A stretch of DNA of 64,000 bases from Mucilaginibacter sp. SG564. GTDB lineage: Bacteria > Bacteroidota > Bacteroidia > Sphingobacteriales > Sphingobacteriaceae. The stretch lies in NCBI RefSeq assembly GCF_013149275.1, contig NZ_JABGNA010000010.1, forward strand, positions 1 to 64,000. Direction: 5' to 3'. The position numbers and the translations under genes were made by a program. Every line of letters starts with the position of its first letter. The first letter of the stretch is position 1. Positions 44,645-54,159 of this stretch are shown piece by piece. Below the pieces are notes generated by a model. The model saw only the letters and a list, made by a program, of their open reading frames with translations, ran no database searches and was not told the DNA's origin.

Positions 44645-44662
44645 TTGCCAAAAGAATGCCCA
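44645..44662 (-). promoter_or_regulatory. candidate sigma-54 (-24/-12) promoter of the GNAT operon
   Basis: On the minus strand TGGGCATTCTTTTGGCAA places GG and GC exactly ten bases apart, as in TGGCAC-N5-TTGC, with GGCA kept at -24 and GGCA in place of TTGC at -12. It lies about 65 bases upstream of the GNAT start and would let the operon's own sigma-54 activator control it. Several consensus positions differ, so this is tentative. Confidence 0.3.
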
Positions 44663-44740
44663 TTGTACGGGTTGATGCTTATTTATAGGTTTAGCTCATT
44701 TAAATGCAGTTTTTATTTTATAAGCACATGCCAGGAAATA

Positions 44741-44772
44741 AAAAAGCCTATCAAAATGAAAGGCTTTTTTTT
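44741..44772. terminator. bidirectional terminator
   Basis: AAAAAGCCT (44741-44749) pairs with AGGCTTTTT (44761-44769), with A/T runs on both sides. On the minus strand it terminates the 60-residue peptide gene ending at 44794. Confidence 0.8.
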
Positions 44773-44793
44773 CAATTTAAGCGATTTTGAAAA

Positions 44794-44976
44794 TCATTGT
44801 ACAGGATGGGCCTGAACAGGATCAATGGTGTAATGCTCCAGGTAACCTTCTTCGTTCACTGCAAATGTGCTTAGGCTTGTTGCGCTTGCAGATTTTTTTC
44901 TTTTGGGGCCACCTAACGGAATAATGATAGCAGCTAATAAAGCCACCATTTTAAGTATAATATAAATTGATGTCAT
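44794..44976 (-). CDS. 60-residue single-span membrane peptide, unknown function
   Basis: The N-terminus MTSIYIILKMVALLAAIIIPLGG forms one membrane helix, followed by a basic patch (PKRKKS) and a polar tail (VNEEGYLEHYTIDPVQAHPVQ). No family is recognised. The call is supported by the terminator just beyond its stop codon, by no competing frame, and by a composition like that of other small membrane peptides. It is upstream of, and in line with, the GNAT operon. Confidence 0.55.
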   Translation of the reverse strand: MTSIYIILKMVALLAAIIIPLGGPKRKKSASATSLSTFAVNEEGYLEHYTIDPVQAHPVQ

Positions 44977-45289
44977 GATATTGTATTAATAAACAGGCAA
45001 GCCCGAAACCAATCACATGCCATAAAATATCTGTCGCTACAGATCAGGCTTAAAATGGAATAGAGCTATAAAACAACCATATTGTAAAAAACAGGAAAGA
45101 ATTTCAACTATCATTTTGGGAGGGCAGAATTATCAAAATGATATAAAATTTAGTCGATTACATACCACACGGTCATTTTTGCAAGGCATTCATTCATCAC
45201 CCCCCAAATGTATAAGTGATCAGTTGAAAAGTATAAACCAGCCAACGGCTTTCGCCCCAACTTTGCTTCAGCAATTAAATATAAAAGCA
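44977..45289. other. gene-free region upstream of the SDR gene
   Basis: AT-rich spacer between two divergent genes. The plus strand has CAACTTTG at 45258-45265, one mismatch from TAnnTTTG, 25 bases before the SDR start. No coding frame with family features was found, although the frame before the ATG at 45290 stays open back to 45116 without protein-like character. Confidence 0.5.
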
Positions 45290-46102
45290 ATGAAAAAGAC
45301 AGTATTGATCACCGGCGCTTCATCCGGATTTGGTAAAGAGGCCGTTAAATTATTTCATAAAAACAACTGGAACGTGATAGCTACCATGCGTTCTCCAGAA
45401 AAAGAAACAGAACTATCCACCCTTGACGAGGTTTTGTTAACCCAATTAGATGTAACCGACAAAGCCAGCATACAAAGCGCGGTAAACGCCGGCGTCGAAA
45501 AATTCGGCCGGATTGATGTACTGGTGAACAATGCGGGTTACGGCGCGTTTGGCGCACTGGAGGCCGCCAGTGAAGCAGAGATCAAAAAACAATTCGATGT
45601 TAATTTCTTTGGATTGATCGATGTAACCAAAGCCTTGTTGCCCCTGATGCGCAAACAAAGATCGGGCATTATCATCAACGTTTCTTCTATTGGGGGCAAG
45701 GTTACTTTCCCGTTCTCGTCTCTTTACCATGCCACTAAGTTCGCTTTAGAAGGTTTAACAGAGTCTATACAATACGAATTAAACCCCCTGGGCATCCATT
45801 TAAAAATTGTTGAACCAGGTGGCTACAAAACCGAGTTTGCCGGGCGTTCAATGGCCATTTTCGGCGTAGGTGAATCAGGTGATTACCAGGCACCGTTTGA
45901 TAGATTTATTAGTTCGATAGAACAATGGCCGATGTCTGAAAACCTCAATGAAGTAGCCGAAGTTATTTATGAAGCTGCTACGGATGGCACCGAGAAATTA
46001 CGCTACCCTGTGGGCCATGATGCCGGGCCAATAATTGATGCAAGGCATCAAATGGAAGATATAGATTTCAAAAATATGATAGTGGGCAGGCTTGGCATTT
46101 AA
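45290..46102 (+). CDS. short-chain dehydrogenase/reductase
   Basis: Classical SDR oxidoreductase. The start at 45290 gives MKKTVLITGASSGFGKEA, placing the TGxxxGxG motif at residues 8-15 as usual. Other motifs are LDVTD (about 59), NNAGYGAFG (about 86), the catalytic Ser in INVSSIGG (about 139) and YHATK (about 152). Length 270. The substrate is unknown; the large C-terminal region (GRSMAIFGVGESGDYQAPF) is typical of the oxidoreductases often paired with AraC regulators. An AraC gene follows on the same strand. Confidence 0.9.
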   Translation: MKKTVLITGASSGFGKEAVKLFHKNNWNVIATMRSPEKETELSTLDEVLLTQLDVTDKASIQSAVNAGVEKFGRIDVLVNNAGYGAFGALEAASEAEIKKQFDVNFFGLIDVTKALLPLMRKQRSGIIINVSSIGGKVTFPFSSLYHATKFALEGLTESIQYELNPLGIHLKIVEPGGYKTEFAGRSMAIFGVGESGDYQAPFDRFISSIEQWPMSENLNEVAEVIYEAATDGTEKLRYPVGHDAGPIIDARHQMEDIDFKNMIVGRLGI

Positions 46103-46124
46103 ATATTATTGATTGTTTAGAACC

Positions 46125-46190
46125 AGGATTTTTGGAACAAGGAGCAAAGATAAAGCAAACAAAGACTTTATTCCTTGCTCCAAAAATCCT
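46125..46190. terminator. long hairpin between SDR and AraC genes (dispersed element)
   Basis: AGGATTTTTGGA (46125-46136) pairs perfectly with TCCAAAAATCCT (46179-46190), with further pairing of CAAGGAGCAAAG-like inside. Words of this element (TCCTTGCTCC, CTTTATTCC, TTCCAAAAAATC) also occur at 11547-11582, so this is probably a dispersed repeat acting as a terminator. Confidence 0.55.
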
Positions 46191-46242
46191 TACTCTCCTA
46201 ATCTAAACAGCCTTTCTTTTTTTATAGTAACTTTATCTGATC

Positions 46243-47145
46243 ATGACCGAGAAATATATTGAACTGGAATCCATCAGTGATCTGCACCGGATGGTGCATT
46301 ACACGCCTCCCAGGCACCCGCTGGTGAGTGTAATTGATCATGCCGACTTTTATGCCCGGCGGCCCAAGGTAGATGCATTTTACCGGTTCGGATTTTATAC
46401 TATATCCTGCAAAAAGTTCGAAGGGGTATTAAAATACGGCAGGGGCTATTATGACTTTAATGAGGGCTCCCTGATGTTCACTGCCCCCGGTCAGGTGGTT
46501 GCTCCAGGGCCGGATGTTTTTGTAGAAGAAGGCTGGGCGCTGTTCATACACCCCGATCTGATCCATGGCACTGATCTGGGCAAAAAGATCCATCAATACT
46601 CGTTTTTTAATTACGAGATAAACGAGGCGCTGCATATCTCGGAGGAGGAGAAACTGATCATTAAAGATTGTGTGACGAAGATTGAAAAAGAGTATGCCCA
46701 AAATATCGATAAGCACTCGCAGGGCCTCATCGTAAGCAATATCGAGTTGTTGCTAAATTACTGCAACCGCTTTTATGACCGGCAGTTTTACACCCGGGCC
46801 AAAGTTAATTCAGACGTAGTGCAACAGTTCGAGAAACTATTAAAAGATTATTTTGCACAAAGCACCCTCATTGAAACCGGCTTGCCCAACGTGGGTTATT
46901 TTGCCTCCCGGCTCAATTTGTCGCCCAACTACCTGTCAGATCTGCTGGGCAAATTCACCGGCAAAACCACACAGGAACATATTCACCTGGAACTGATAGA
47001 TAAAGCAAAAACCATGCTCTGGGGCACCAATCAGTCTATCAGCGAAATTGCCTATGGGCTTGGCTTTGAGCATCCATCGCACTTCACCAAGATCTTTAAA
47101 ACAAAAACAGGTAAATCGCCCAGTGAATACCGGTTGATGAATTAG
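46243..47145 (+). CDS. AraC-family transcriptional regulator
   Basis: The N-terminal sensor half (about 30-150) is a cupin-like region (YYDFNEGSLMFTAPGQVVAPGPDV, EEGWALFIHPDLIHGTDLG). The C-terminal AraC domain (about 195-295) has both helix-turn-helix units: VGYFASRLNLSPNYLSDLLGKFTGKT and SISEIAYGLGFEHPSHFTKIFKTKTGKSPSEYR. Length 300. A TAACTTTA sequence upstream is one base off the -7 consensus. It probably controls the SDR gene before it. Confidence 0.92.
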   Translation: MTEKYIELESISDLHRMVHYTPPRHPLVSVIDHADFYARRPKVDAFYRFGFYTISCKKFEGVLKYGRGYYDFNEGSLMFTAPGQVVAPGPDVFVEEGWALFIHPDLIHGTDLGKKIHQYSFFNYEINEALHISEEEKLIIKDCVTKIEKEYAQNIDKHSQGLIVSNIELLLNYCNRFYDRQFYTRAKVNSDVVQQFEKLLKDYFAQSTLIETGLPNVGYFASRLNLSPNYLSDLLGKFTGKTTQEHIHLELIDKAKTMLWGTNQSISEIAYGLGFEHPSHFTKIFKTKTGKSPSEYRLMN

Positions 47146-47171
47146 TGGTTGACAAGACGAGCCATTTTATT

Positions 47172-47294
47172 AAAAAAGTGGGTTAACATGGGTTTACACT
47201 TTTCAGGGTTTACGCGAAATTATTTAACTCATAATCAATTAATTAAATGAAAATACACCCCAAAAACACGGTTTACATGTAAACCCATGTTAAG
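47172..47294. repeat. dispersed repeat R1 with inverted repeat arms
   Basis: Arms TTAACATGGGTTTACA (47183-47198) and TGTAAACCCATGTTAA (47278-47293) are perfect complements enclosing 79 bases. The order AAAAGTGGGTT, TTTACACTTTT, GGTTTAC, TTATTTAA, TCAATTAATTAAAT is shared with R2 at 57316-57444, so the two are copies of one element. Both follow the 3' end of a plus-strand gene. Confidence 0.7.
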
Positions 47295-47347
47295 ATGTGA
47301 AATTCTCTGTTGTGGACCCCGCCGTCGCTCGGCTATAAAATCCCTTC

Positions 47348-48094
47348 TCAATAAAGCTGTATCCCTTTCTCCCGGTAATCATCCAGTACAGCGCTATCCG
47401 GATCAAGATCGGTGATCAGGTAATCAACTTTAGATAGTGGACAAACATTCATCCGTTGCACGGAGTTTAATTTTTCAGAAATGCACATAACCACCAGGCG
47501 ATGGGAGGCGTTGATCATCGCCTTTTTCAGGTGTACGATATTCAGATCGGAGTCCGTTACCCCATCGGCTATCGAAATACCGTTGGTGCCTAAAAAGCAA
47601 ATATCAAATTTGATTTCATGCAGATAGTTCACCACCTGTGAACCTACGCAAACCTGTGAGTCTTTGGAGAACTCCCCACCTATCAATATCACGGTAACCA
47701 AAGGATGATCGGCCAATTGCAGGGCCACCAGCGGACTAATGGTAAATATGGTAACCGCCAGGTTTTGGGGCAGAGCCTGCATCATCTCCAGTACGGTGGT
47801 TCCTCCGCCGGTCAGCACCATCATACCGCTTTTAATAAGGCCTATGGCTTTACGGGCAATGGCTTTTTTAGCATCAACCGCATAAATGTCGGTATGTTGA
47901 AAAGGGTAATGGAATGATTTGGACAGGGCGCCGCCATGCACTTTTACAATCTGCCGGGAATCATCCAGCTCCATCAGATCGCGACGTATGGTATCTTCAG
48001 ATACGTTAAGGGCCGTGGCCAGATCGGCCGACAATACTTTGTTGTGCAGGTTTATTTGTTTGATAATAAATGCGTGGCGTTCCTTTTTTAGCAT
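47348..48094 (-). CDS. DeoR/GlpR-family regulator, divergent from a susCD locus
   Basis: Helix-turn-helix KVLSADLATALNVSEDTIRRDLMELDDSRQIVKVHGGA (about 18-58, quoted in part: LNVSEDTIRRDL), then the sugar-sensing DeoRC domain with VLTGGGTTVLEMM, LIGGEFSKDSQVCVG and FLGTNGISIADGVTDSD. Length 248. The ATG at 48094 (MLKKERH) is preferred; a TTG two codons upstream lies inside a TACATTTG motif. It faces the susC at 48354 across a 259-base spacer and is the natural candidate regulator of that locus. Confidence 0.9.
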   Translation of the reverse strand: MLKKERHAFIIKQINLHNKVLSADLATALNVSEDTIRRDLMELDDSRQIVKVHGGALSKSFHYPFQHTDIYAVDAKKAIARKAIGLIKSGMMVLTGGGTTVLEMMQALPQNLAVTIFTISPLVALQLADHPLVTVILIGGEFSKDSQVCVGSQVVNYLHEIKFDICFLGTNGISIADGVTDSDLNIVHLKKAMINASHRLVVMCISEKLNSVQRMNVCPLSKVDYLITDLDPDSAVLDDYREKGIQLY

Positions 48095-48097
48095 ATA

Positions 48098-48105
48098 CAA
48101 ATGTA
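48098..48105 (-). promoter_or_regulatory. TAnnTTTG motif just before the DeoR start
   Basis: On the minus strand TACATTTG matches the -7 consensus exactly, but it ends only three bases before the ATG. If used, the transcript would be leaderless. It may also be a chance match. Confidence 0.3.
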
Positions 48106-48353
48106 GTTTTTTGCGTCAATCCTAAAATGGCGGTATTTATAGCGCTCCAAACATGCGGTTATTTGCAACTTATAAAATAAAATCAGATAAATAGCGCATA
48201 ATTAAAAATAAATTATACATATATTTAGCACATACTTTATTACTATGCGGTTTTATGCAGGATTTACCGCCTGGTACCGGCAAAAATGATCTTAACGGTT
48301 TTCGCCCGGGAATTTGCAACTAACAAACACTATATAATTAACCCATTTTAAGT

Positions 48354-51300
48354 ATGAAAAAAAGTTTACTCTTTTTTTTCCTGGTACTATGTTGTTGTGC
48401 CTTACAAACTATGGCTCAAGTGCAAACCATTACCGGGAAAATAACCACCGCAGATGATGGAAGCCCCCTGCCCGGGGTATCCGTAAAAATTAAAGGCACC
48501 AACACCGGTACCCAGTCCGATTCAAAAGGTGTTTACTCTATTAACGCCTCGCCTGGCCAGATCATGGTATTTTCTTTTATAGGTATGAAAGCCCAGGAAA
48601 AAACCGTTGGTACCGCTACAGTAATCAACATCGCGCTCCAATCAGATGCCACCATGTTAAAGGAAGTACCTATTACCATAGGTTTTGGTGTAAAGGCCGA
48701 TAAGCGCTATTCTACCTCGCCGGTGCAAACCGTTAAAGGCGAAGCCATCCAGCAAACCCAGCGCGAAAACTTTATCAATGCCCTGCAAGGCCGTGTGGCT
48801 GGGGCTACAGTTACACCCACCGGCGGTAACCCTGGTGCATCGTCATCCATTGTATTACGTGGATTAAACTCCATTGGCGGTTCAAACAGCCCCCTGTTTG
48901 TGATCGATGGTATCCGGGTAAGTAACGATGCGGTTGACCAAAGCTCACTGGCATCCAACGGCGATAACCGCCGTGAGGATTTCACCAACCGTATTGCCGA
49001 CATCAACCCCGATGATATTGAAACCGTTACCGTACTAAAAGGTGCGGATGCGGCAGCTGTATATGGTTCATCAGCTTCGGGTGGGGCCATTGTGATCACC
49101 ACCCGAAAAGGCCATGCCGGCCCTGGTACGGTTACTTATGATAACGACTTTGGCTTTGCCACAGCTTATCGTTTCCCAAAAATTCAAACTGTTTTTGGTG
49201 TAGGTCAAAACGGTAGCAGCAGCGGTACGGTACGTACCTTATTTGGCCCTGCCTATGCCCCGGGAACACAAACCTATAATAACCTGAAAGATGTTATGCA
49301 AACCGGCCATACCACCATCAACAACCTTGCCTTTGAAGGTGGTAACGAGATTACCACTTACCGGCTTTCGGCCTCTATCCGCAATACAACCGGTGTGCTC
49401 CCCGTAGCGTATAACGATAAGATCTCCCTGCGTTTTTCAGGTACTTCAAAGATCTCCTCTAAATTAACCAGCAGTGCTTCGTTCAACTATTTTAATATCG
49501 ATAACCGCAAGTTGAACAAAGGCAACTCCGGTACTTACATTGATGCACTGGCCTGGCCCACTAATGATGATGTGCGCAATTACCTGAACCCCGATGGTAC
49601 CCGACGTTTGATACTACCGGCAAGTGCGGCCAATATAACCTCTGATGCCAGTATTGATTTTGACAACCCGCTATGGGATGCCCATAATAATATCAGCCGG
49701 GATAAAACCAATCGCATGATTGGCAACATCGATCTGTCATTTGATGCTACCTCCTGGCTTAACTTCAGGGCGCTGGCCGGTGTTGATTATGCATCAACCG
49801 CAGGTAACAATTTTGTGAGCCAGTACAGTTCATCTTATCAGAATTCGCCACTGAACAGCTTTGCAGCTACCAATGGTATCGCAACAGGTGGTATCATTGA
49901 TAATTATAATGATGGTAACCTGCAGATCAACGGATCGTTCTTCGCTACCGGCAAAAAGCAATTTGGCGATTTTAAAACCACGCTGGCCGTTGGTGCCGAA
50001 GCCATTTCCAATAACGACGAGATCAATGGTTATTATGGCGAAAAATTCATCCAGCCCGATTTTAACAATATCAACAACACAACACCTACTACCCAGCGCT
50101 CATCAGACTATATCAAAAAAGTGCGCTACCTTTCGGGTATTGCCAGGCTGGGTTTAGTATATAAGGAGATACTTACCCTGAATGCCACCGCGCGTGAAGA
50201 GTATTCGTCCAAACTATCGGGCACCAGGCAGGATCATTATTTTTATCCATCGGTAGGTCTGGGTTTTATATTTACCGAGCTGCCGGGCTTAAAGGATAAC
50301 CCTGTATTATCATACGGTAAAATACGGGCATCTTACGCCGAAGTGGGTAAAGACCCTGCCGCTCCTTATAAAATACGATCGACCCTGTTACAACAAACCA
50401 CCACAGGTGGCGGTTTTGCCTACGATGTTACCGGCAATAACCCCAACCTCCGACCCGAGCGCGATAAAGAGCTTGACCTGGGTGCCGAGTTTCAGTTTTT
50501 TAATGGCAGGTTAGGCGCCGATATCAGCTACTACGAAGTAAAGGCCACCAACCAGATCTTTAACCCCCGCATCAGCTACGCATCGGGATACGTACTGGAA
50601 TACCTCAATGGTGGTGAGGTAAAAAACCATGGCTTTGAGGTATCTTTAACCGGAGCACCTGTTAAGTCGAAAAACTTTAACTGGGATATATTATTAAACT
50701 TTACCGCAGCGCGGGGCAAAGTAGTTAGCCTGGGTGGCCTGCCGGAATATTATAACTCCGATACCTGGATCTACTCTAACGTTCGTTCGAGCATTTTCCC
50801 CGGCAGCAGCACCACCAATATTGCCGCTTTTGGTTATGCCCGCAATAACGCCGGCAAGATCCTGATCGACCCTAGCAGCGGATTACCTATCAGCAACGTT
50901 ACTTTTGGGGTTGCCGGCGACAGGCAGCCAAAATTTAGCATAGGCCTGGGTAACCATTTTACATTTAAAGATTTTGACCTGAACTTCCTGTTTGATATAC
51001 GCAAGGGCGGGGATGTGTTCAACGGCAACGAGCTTTTCATGACCCGCTATGGCTTAAGCGTGCGTACTCTGAACCGGATGACCCCGATCGTTATCCCTGG
51101 TGTTTTAAAAGATGGCAACGAGAATTCAGCTAACCCAACAACTAACAACATCCAGGTTACCCCCAACACCCAGAATAACTATTATGCCAATGCTATTGAT
51201 GCCGATTTTATTGAACACAATATTAACTGGGTAAGATTAAAGGACATCACGTTAAGCTACAAATTACCCCAATCATTATTAAAACGCCAAAACGTATTTA

Positions 51301-51479
51301 AATCGGCCAGTGTGTTTGTAACCGCCACCGATGTATTTATGATCACCAATTATTCCGGGGCCGACCCTGACGTAAACGGTACCAACTCCTCTACTTTAGG
51401 AACAGGAGCCGCCGGCTTTGATTACGGTACTGTACCAACGCCAAGGGTAATTTCTTTAGGTTTAAGAGTGAAGTTATAA
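48354..51479 (+). CDS. SusC-family TonB-dependent transporter
   Basis: Importer of the third SusCD locus. Signal peptide MKKSLLFFFLVLCCCALQTMAQ; carboxypeptidase-regulatory-like domain (ITGKITTADDGSPLPGVSVK, about 25-100); plug with LQGRVAGATVTPTGG, SPLFVIDGIRVSND and AVYGSSASGGAIVITTRKG; long barrel ending in SLGLRVKL. Length 1041. No STN domain, so regulation is probably by the divergent DeoR protein. It is followed after 12 bases by its SusD. Confidence 0.95.
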   Translation: MKKSLLFFFLVLCCCALQTMAQVQTITGKITTADDGSPLPGVSVKIKGTNTGTQSDSKGVYSINASPGQIMVFSFIGMKAQEKTVGTATVINIALQSDATMLKEVPITIGFGVKADKRYSTSPVQTVKGEAIQQTQRENFINALQGRVAGATVTPTGGNPGASSSIVLRGLNSIGGSNSPLFVIDGIRVSNDAVDQSSLASNGDNRREDFTNRIADINPDDIETVTVLKGADAAAVYGSSASGGAIVITTRKGHAGPGTVTYDNDFGFATAYRFPKIQTVFGVGQNGSSSGTVRTLFGPAYAPGTQTYNNLKDVMQTGHTTINNLAFEGGNEITTYRLSASIRNTTGVLPVAYNDKISLRFSGTSKISSKLTSSASFNYFNIDNRKLNKGNSGTYIDALAWPTNDDVRNYLNPDGTRRLILPASAANITSDASIDFDNPLWDAHNNISRDKTNRMIGNIDLSFDATSWLNFRALAGVDYASTAGNNFVSQYSSSYQNSPLNSFAATNGIATGGIIDNYNDGNLQINGSFFATGKKQFGDFKTTLAVGAEAISNNDEINGYYGEKFIQPDFNNINNTTPTTQRSSDYIKKVRYLSGIARLGLVYKEILTLNATAREEYSSKLSGTRQDHYFYPSVGLGFIFTELPGLKDNPVLSYGKIRASYAEVGKDPAAPYKIRSTLLQQTTTGGGFAYDVTGNNPNLRPERDKELDLGAEFQFFNGRLGADISYYEVKATNQIFNPRISYASGYVLEYLNGGEVKNHGFEVSLTGAPVKSKNFNWDILLNFTAARGKVVSLGGLPEYYNSDTWIYSNVRSSIFPGSSTTNIAAFGYARNNAGKILIDPSSGLPISNVTFGVAGDRQPKFSIGLGNHFTFKDFDLNFLFDIRKGGDVFNGNELFMTRYGLSVRTLNRMTPIVIPGVLKDGNENSANPTTNNIQVTPNTQNNYYANAIDADFIEHNINWVRLKDITLSYKLPQSLLKRQNVFKSASVFVTATDVFMITNYSGADPDVNGTNSSTLGTGAAGFDYGTVPTPRVISLGLRVKL

Positions 51480-51491
51480 AAAGAAGACAAC

Positions 51492-53081
51492 ATGAAAAGT
51501 TTTAAATATTCCATATTGACAATGCTTGTGCTGTTTTCGGCAAGCAGTTGTAAAAAATATATTGATGTAAATACCAACCCCAACGCGCCGGTTTCTGCGG
51601 ATGCTTCGGCCTTGTTGCCGCCCATACAAGCGGGTATGGCACGCGGTGTTTGGTATGATAGCCGCTACATAGGCCAATATGCCCAGATATGGGGCTCGGC
51701 CACGGCCAACAATGTTTGGGACGAAGAAGGCTATCTGCCCGCGTCTGACTCCAACGGCGAGATGTGGCGCACGGTTTATTTTAGCCTGGGCCAAAACATC
51801 ACCCTGTTATGGCAGGATGCTATCCCTAAAAAGAAATGGGATTATGTGGCAGTTGGCTACGCACTACGTGCCTGGGGATGGCAAACCGGCGGCGACTTGT
51901 ATGACCACATGATCGTAAAAGAAGCTTTCGACCCTACACGCCTTACCTTTGATTATGATGATGGATCCGTTGTTTACGCCGAAGTAGTGAAGAATTGCCA
52001 GCTGGCTTTAAATTACATGAACCTGGCCATTAAAACCGATAACCAGGCCATATCGCCTATACTGGCCAAAGGCGATTATATGTACTATGGTGACCGCAAC
52101 AAATGGATCAAATTTATTTATGCCATACTGGCCCAGAACGCACTGCACCAAAGCAATAAAGCCACCTTTAATGCCGATAACGTAAAAAAATACGCTGATA
52201 GTTCGTTCGTGAGCAATGCAGACAATGCCAGTGTGGAGTGCAAAGGTTCGCAATCTGGTGATTCCAATTTTTGGGGGCCAACAAGGAGCAATTTAGGATC
52301 ATTCAGGCAATCTGATTTTATTGTACGCCTGCTGGATGGCCGCATTTTTACTGGCTCCGCAACCCAGGATACTACTTTAGATCCGCGTATTAAACAACTG
52401 ATATCGCAAAGCAAGGATAAAGTATACCGCGGCGTTATAGGCACCAATGGCGACCCTAATGCAACCGATGCCAATACAGGAATACCTAATCTTTTTGCCA
52501 ATGCCAGCGTAACAGCTAGCCCTACCGCCGCACCAAATTCGCAACGATACATTTATAATGATAATTCACGCGGTGTTTTGATGACCTATGGTGAGGTACA
52601 GTTTTTCAAAGCTGAAGCTTTATTTAAAAAGGGCGATCTTTCAGGTGCGTATTCCGCTTATATTAATGGGGTAAAGGCCAGTCTGGACTTTGTAAGTAAT
52701 CCGCCGCAGGCAACTTCACTCACCGGGAACAAGCAAGCCATATCCGCTAACGACATCGCTGCCTACATGAGCGGGCCATGCGTTAAACAAAGCGCGGGTA
52801 CCTTAACCCTGGCCGATATCATGCAGCAAAAATTTATCTCGTTGTATGTATGGGGTGCATTAGAAGCCTGGGCCGATGAGCGCCGTTATAATTATGATAC
52901 CAATATTTTCCAGGGCTTTAGCAAACCGGGCACGCTTTACCCCGATAACGCGGGCAAGCAGGTTTACGTGGTAAGGCCGCGTTATAATTCAGAGTATATC
53001 TGGAATGTACCGGCGCTCAAGACGTTCGGTGCCCTTGACCCCGATTATCACACCAAGAAACCATGGTTTATTTTACCCTAA
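51492..53081 (+). CDS. SusD-like lipoprotein (SusD_2 type)
   Basis: Lipoprotein with Cys20 (SASSCKKYIDVNTNPN). The opening IDVNTNPNAP and the PIQAGMARGVWYDSRYIGQYAQIWG region (about 45-70) mark the SusD_2 group that pairs with SusCs of this type. Conserved late features are GVLMTYGEVQFFKAEALFKKGDL and LYVWGALEAWADERRYNYD. Length 529. It is co-transcribed with susC and with the DUF4397 gene 10 bases downstream. Confidence 0.92.
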   Translation: MKSFKYSILTMLVLFSASSCKKYIDVNTNPNAPVSADASALLPPIQAGMARGVWYDSRYIGQYAQIWGSATANNVWDEEGYLPASDSNGEMWRTVYFSLGQNITLLWQDAIPKKKWDYVAVGYALRAWGWQTGGDLYDHMIVKEAFDPTRLTFDYDDGSVVYAEVVKNCQLALNYMNLAIKTDNQAISPILAKGDYMYYGDRNKWIKFIYAILAQNALHQSNKATFNADNVKKYADSSFVSNADNASVECKGSQSGDSNFWGPTRSNLGSFRQSDFIVRLLDGRIFTGSATQDTTLDPRIKQLISQSKDKVYRGVIGTNGDPNATDANTGIPNLFANASVTASPTAAPNSQRYIYNDNSRGVLMTYGEVQFFKAEALFKKGDLSGAYSAYINGVKASLDFVSNPPQATSLTGNKQAISANDIAAYMSGPCVKQSAGTLTLADIMQQKFISLYVWGALEAWADERRYNYDTNIFQGFSKPGTLYPDNAGKQVYVVRPRYNSEYIWNVPALKTFGALDPDYHTKKPWFILP

Positions 53082-53091
53082 TTAAAACATT

Positions 53092-54036
53092 ATGAAAAGG
53101 AACTTTTATATCATTACATGCCTGTTTTTGATCATAATAACAGGTTGTAAAAAAAATACCATCACCCAGATATCCCAACCGGCAACGGGTGCACAACTCA
53201 AATACGTGCAAGCCATCCCCGGTTTGCCTGCCGTTGACGAGTATGTGAACGACAAAAAGATAAACCCACAGCAAAACGTGGGCTTGACAGATAATTTGAA
53301 ACCTACCTCGGTTATCACGGGTATCACTTATCCATCGGCTTTTAACACGGCAGTTCAATTCGGTAGTCTTTACCCGGGTGGTACATCTGTTAATTACGCA
53401 TTGGTGGCTACCGGCAATGCAACTATTAAAATTGCAACTTCAACCCCAGTGCCGACACTGGTGAGCCCACAAACCGCAGCGCCCAATACTACGGTTGCCA
53501 GCGTAACGCAATCGCTTGCTGAAAGAGGTACTTATTCGCTTTTCACCATAGGGTACCCAGATAAGCCCACTGCGTTGTTCGTTGAGGACAAATTCCCTTC
53601 AGCCGATATGACCAAGATCTACGTAAGGTTCGGTAACTTTATACCCAACAGTCCTCCGCTGGATGTTACGGGTGTTTATACAGCCTCAGGGGCAAGCGCA
53701 GCGACTACATTAACGCCGTTTGCCGGTATCGCGGCCAACACACTAACCAATTTTATACCGATAGATGCTAATGCCATAGGCACTACAGGCTACACCTTTC
53801 AATTGTACCTTGCCGGCTCAACTACCAAAGTGGGGGCAATTACCAAAGCCATTAACATGGCACCGGGCAGATACTATACCATTATGGCTAATGGCTTGTA
53901 TGCAGATTATGTGGTTGGCACAACCGGTATTACTTTAAAAGCCACTGCCAGGCCAACCAAACCAACTGATCCTAACAGCCTGTTACCCGAAATATATTTT
54001 AACCCGCCGGGCATCAGTTATTTCACCACCAAATAA
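53092..54036 (+). CDS. DUF4397-domain lipoprotein
   Basis: Third gene of the susCD operon. The lipobox IIITGC gives Cys19. The mature part (about 30-290) is built of beta strands that form two related modules; the second (KIYVRFGNFIPNSPPLDVTGVY, ANTLTNFIPIDAN, FQLYLAGSTTK, GRYYTIMANGLY) has the DUF4397 signature. No catalytic motif is seen. DUF4397 proteins in such loci are thought to bind or scaffold ligands on the cell surface. A strong terminator follows at 54052. Confidence 0.85.
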   Translation: MKRNFYIITCLFLIIITGCKKNTITQISQPATGAQLKYVQAIPGLPAVDEYVNDKKINPQQNVGLTDNLKPTSVITGITYPSAFNTAVQFGSLYPGGTSVNYALVATGNATIKIATSTPVPTLVSPQTAAPNTTVASVTQSLAERGTYSLFTIGYPDKPTALFVEDKFPSADMTKIYVRFGNFIPNSPPLDVTGVYTASGASAATTLTPFAGIAANTLTNFIPIDANAIGTTGYTFQLYLAGSTTKVGAITKAINMAPGRYYTIMANGLYADYVVGTTGITLKATARPTKPTDPNSLLPEIYFNPPGISYFTTK

Positions 54037-54051
54037 GCTTACAGGTTTATC

Positions 54052-54080
54052 AAAAGCCCCGGATATTTCGGGGCTTTTTT
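54052..54080 (+). terminator. intrinsic terminator of the third susCD operon
   Basis: AAAAGCCCCG (54052-54061) pairs with CGGGGCTTTT (54069-54078) and is followed by a T run on the plus strand. Confidence 0.88.
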
Positions 54081-54114
54081 GTTATTGGGATGACACGGCT
54101 TTTTTTAAGCCTGG

Positions 54115-54122
54115 TATATTTG
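54115..54122 (+). promoter_or_regulatory. TAnnTTTG -7 motif of the DUF2461 gene
   Basis: TATATTTG matches the -7 consensus exactly and lies 37 bases before the ATG at 54160. It is immediately downstream of the operon terminator, as expected for a new transcription unit. No TTG at the usual -33 spacing was found. Confidence 0.5.
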
Positions 54123-54159
54123 CACTTGGTTCCTTAATTTTCAGACGCCTTAATATCCT

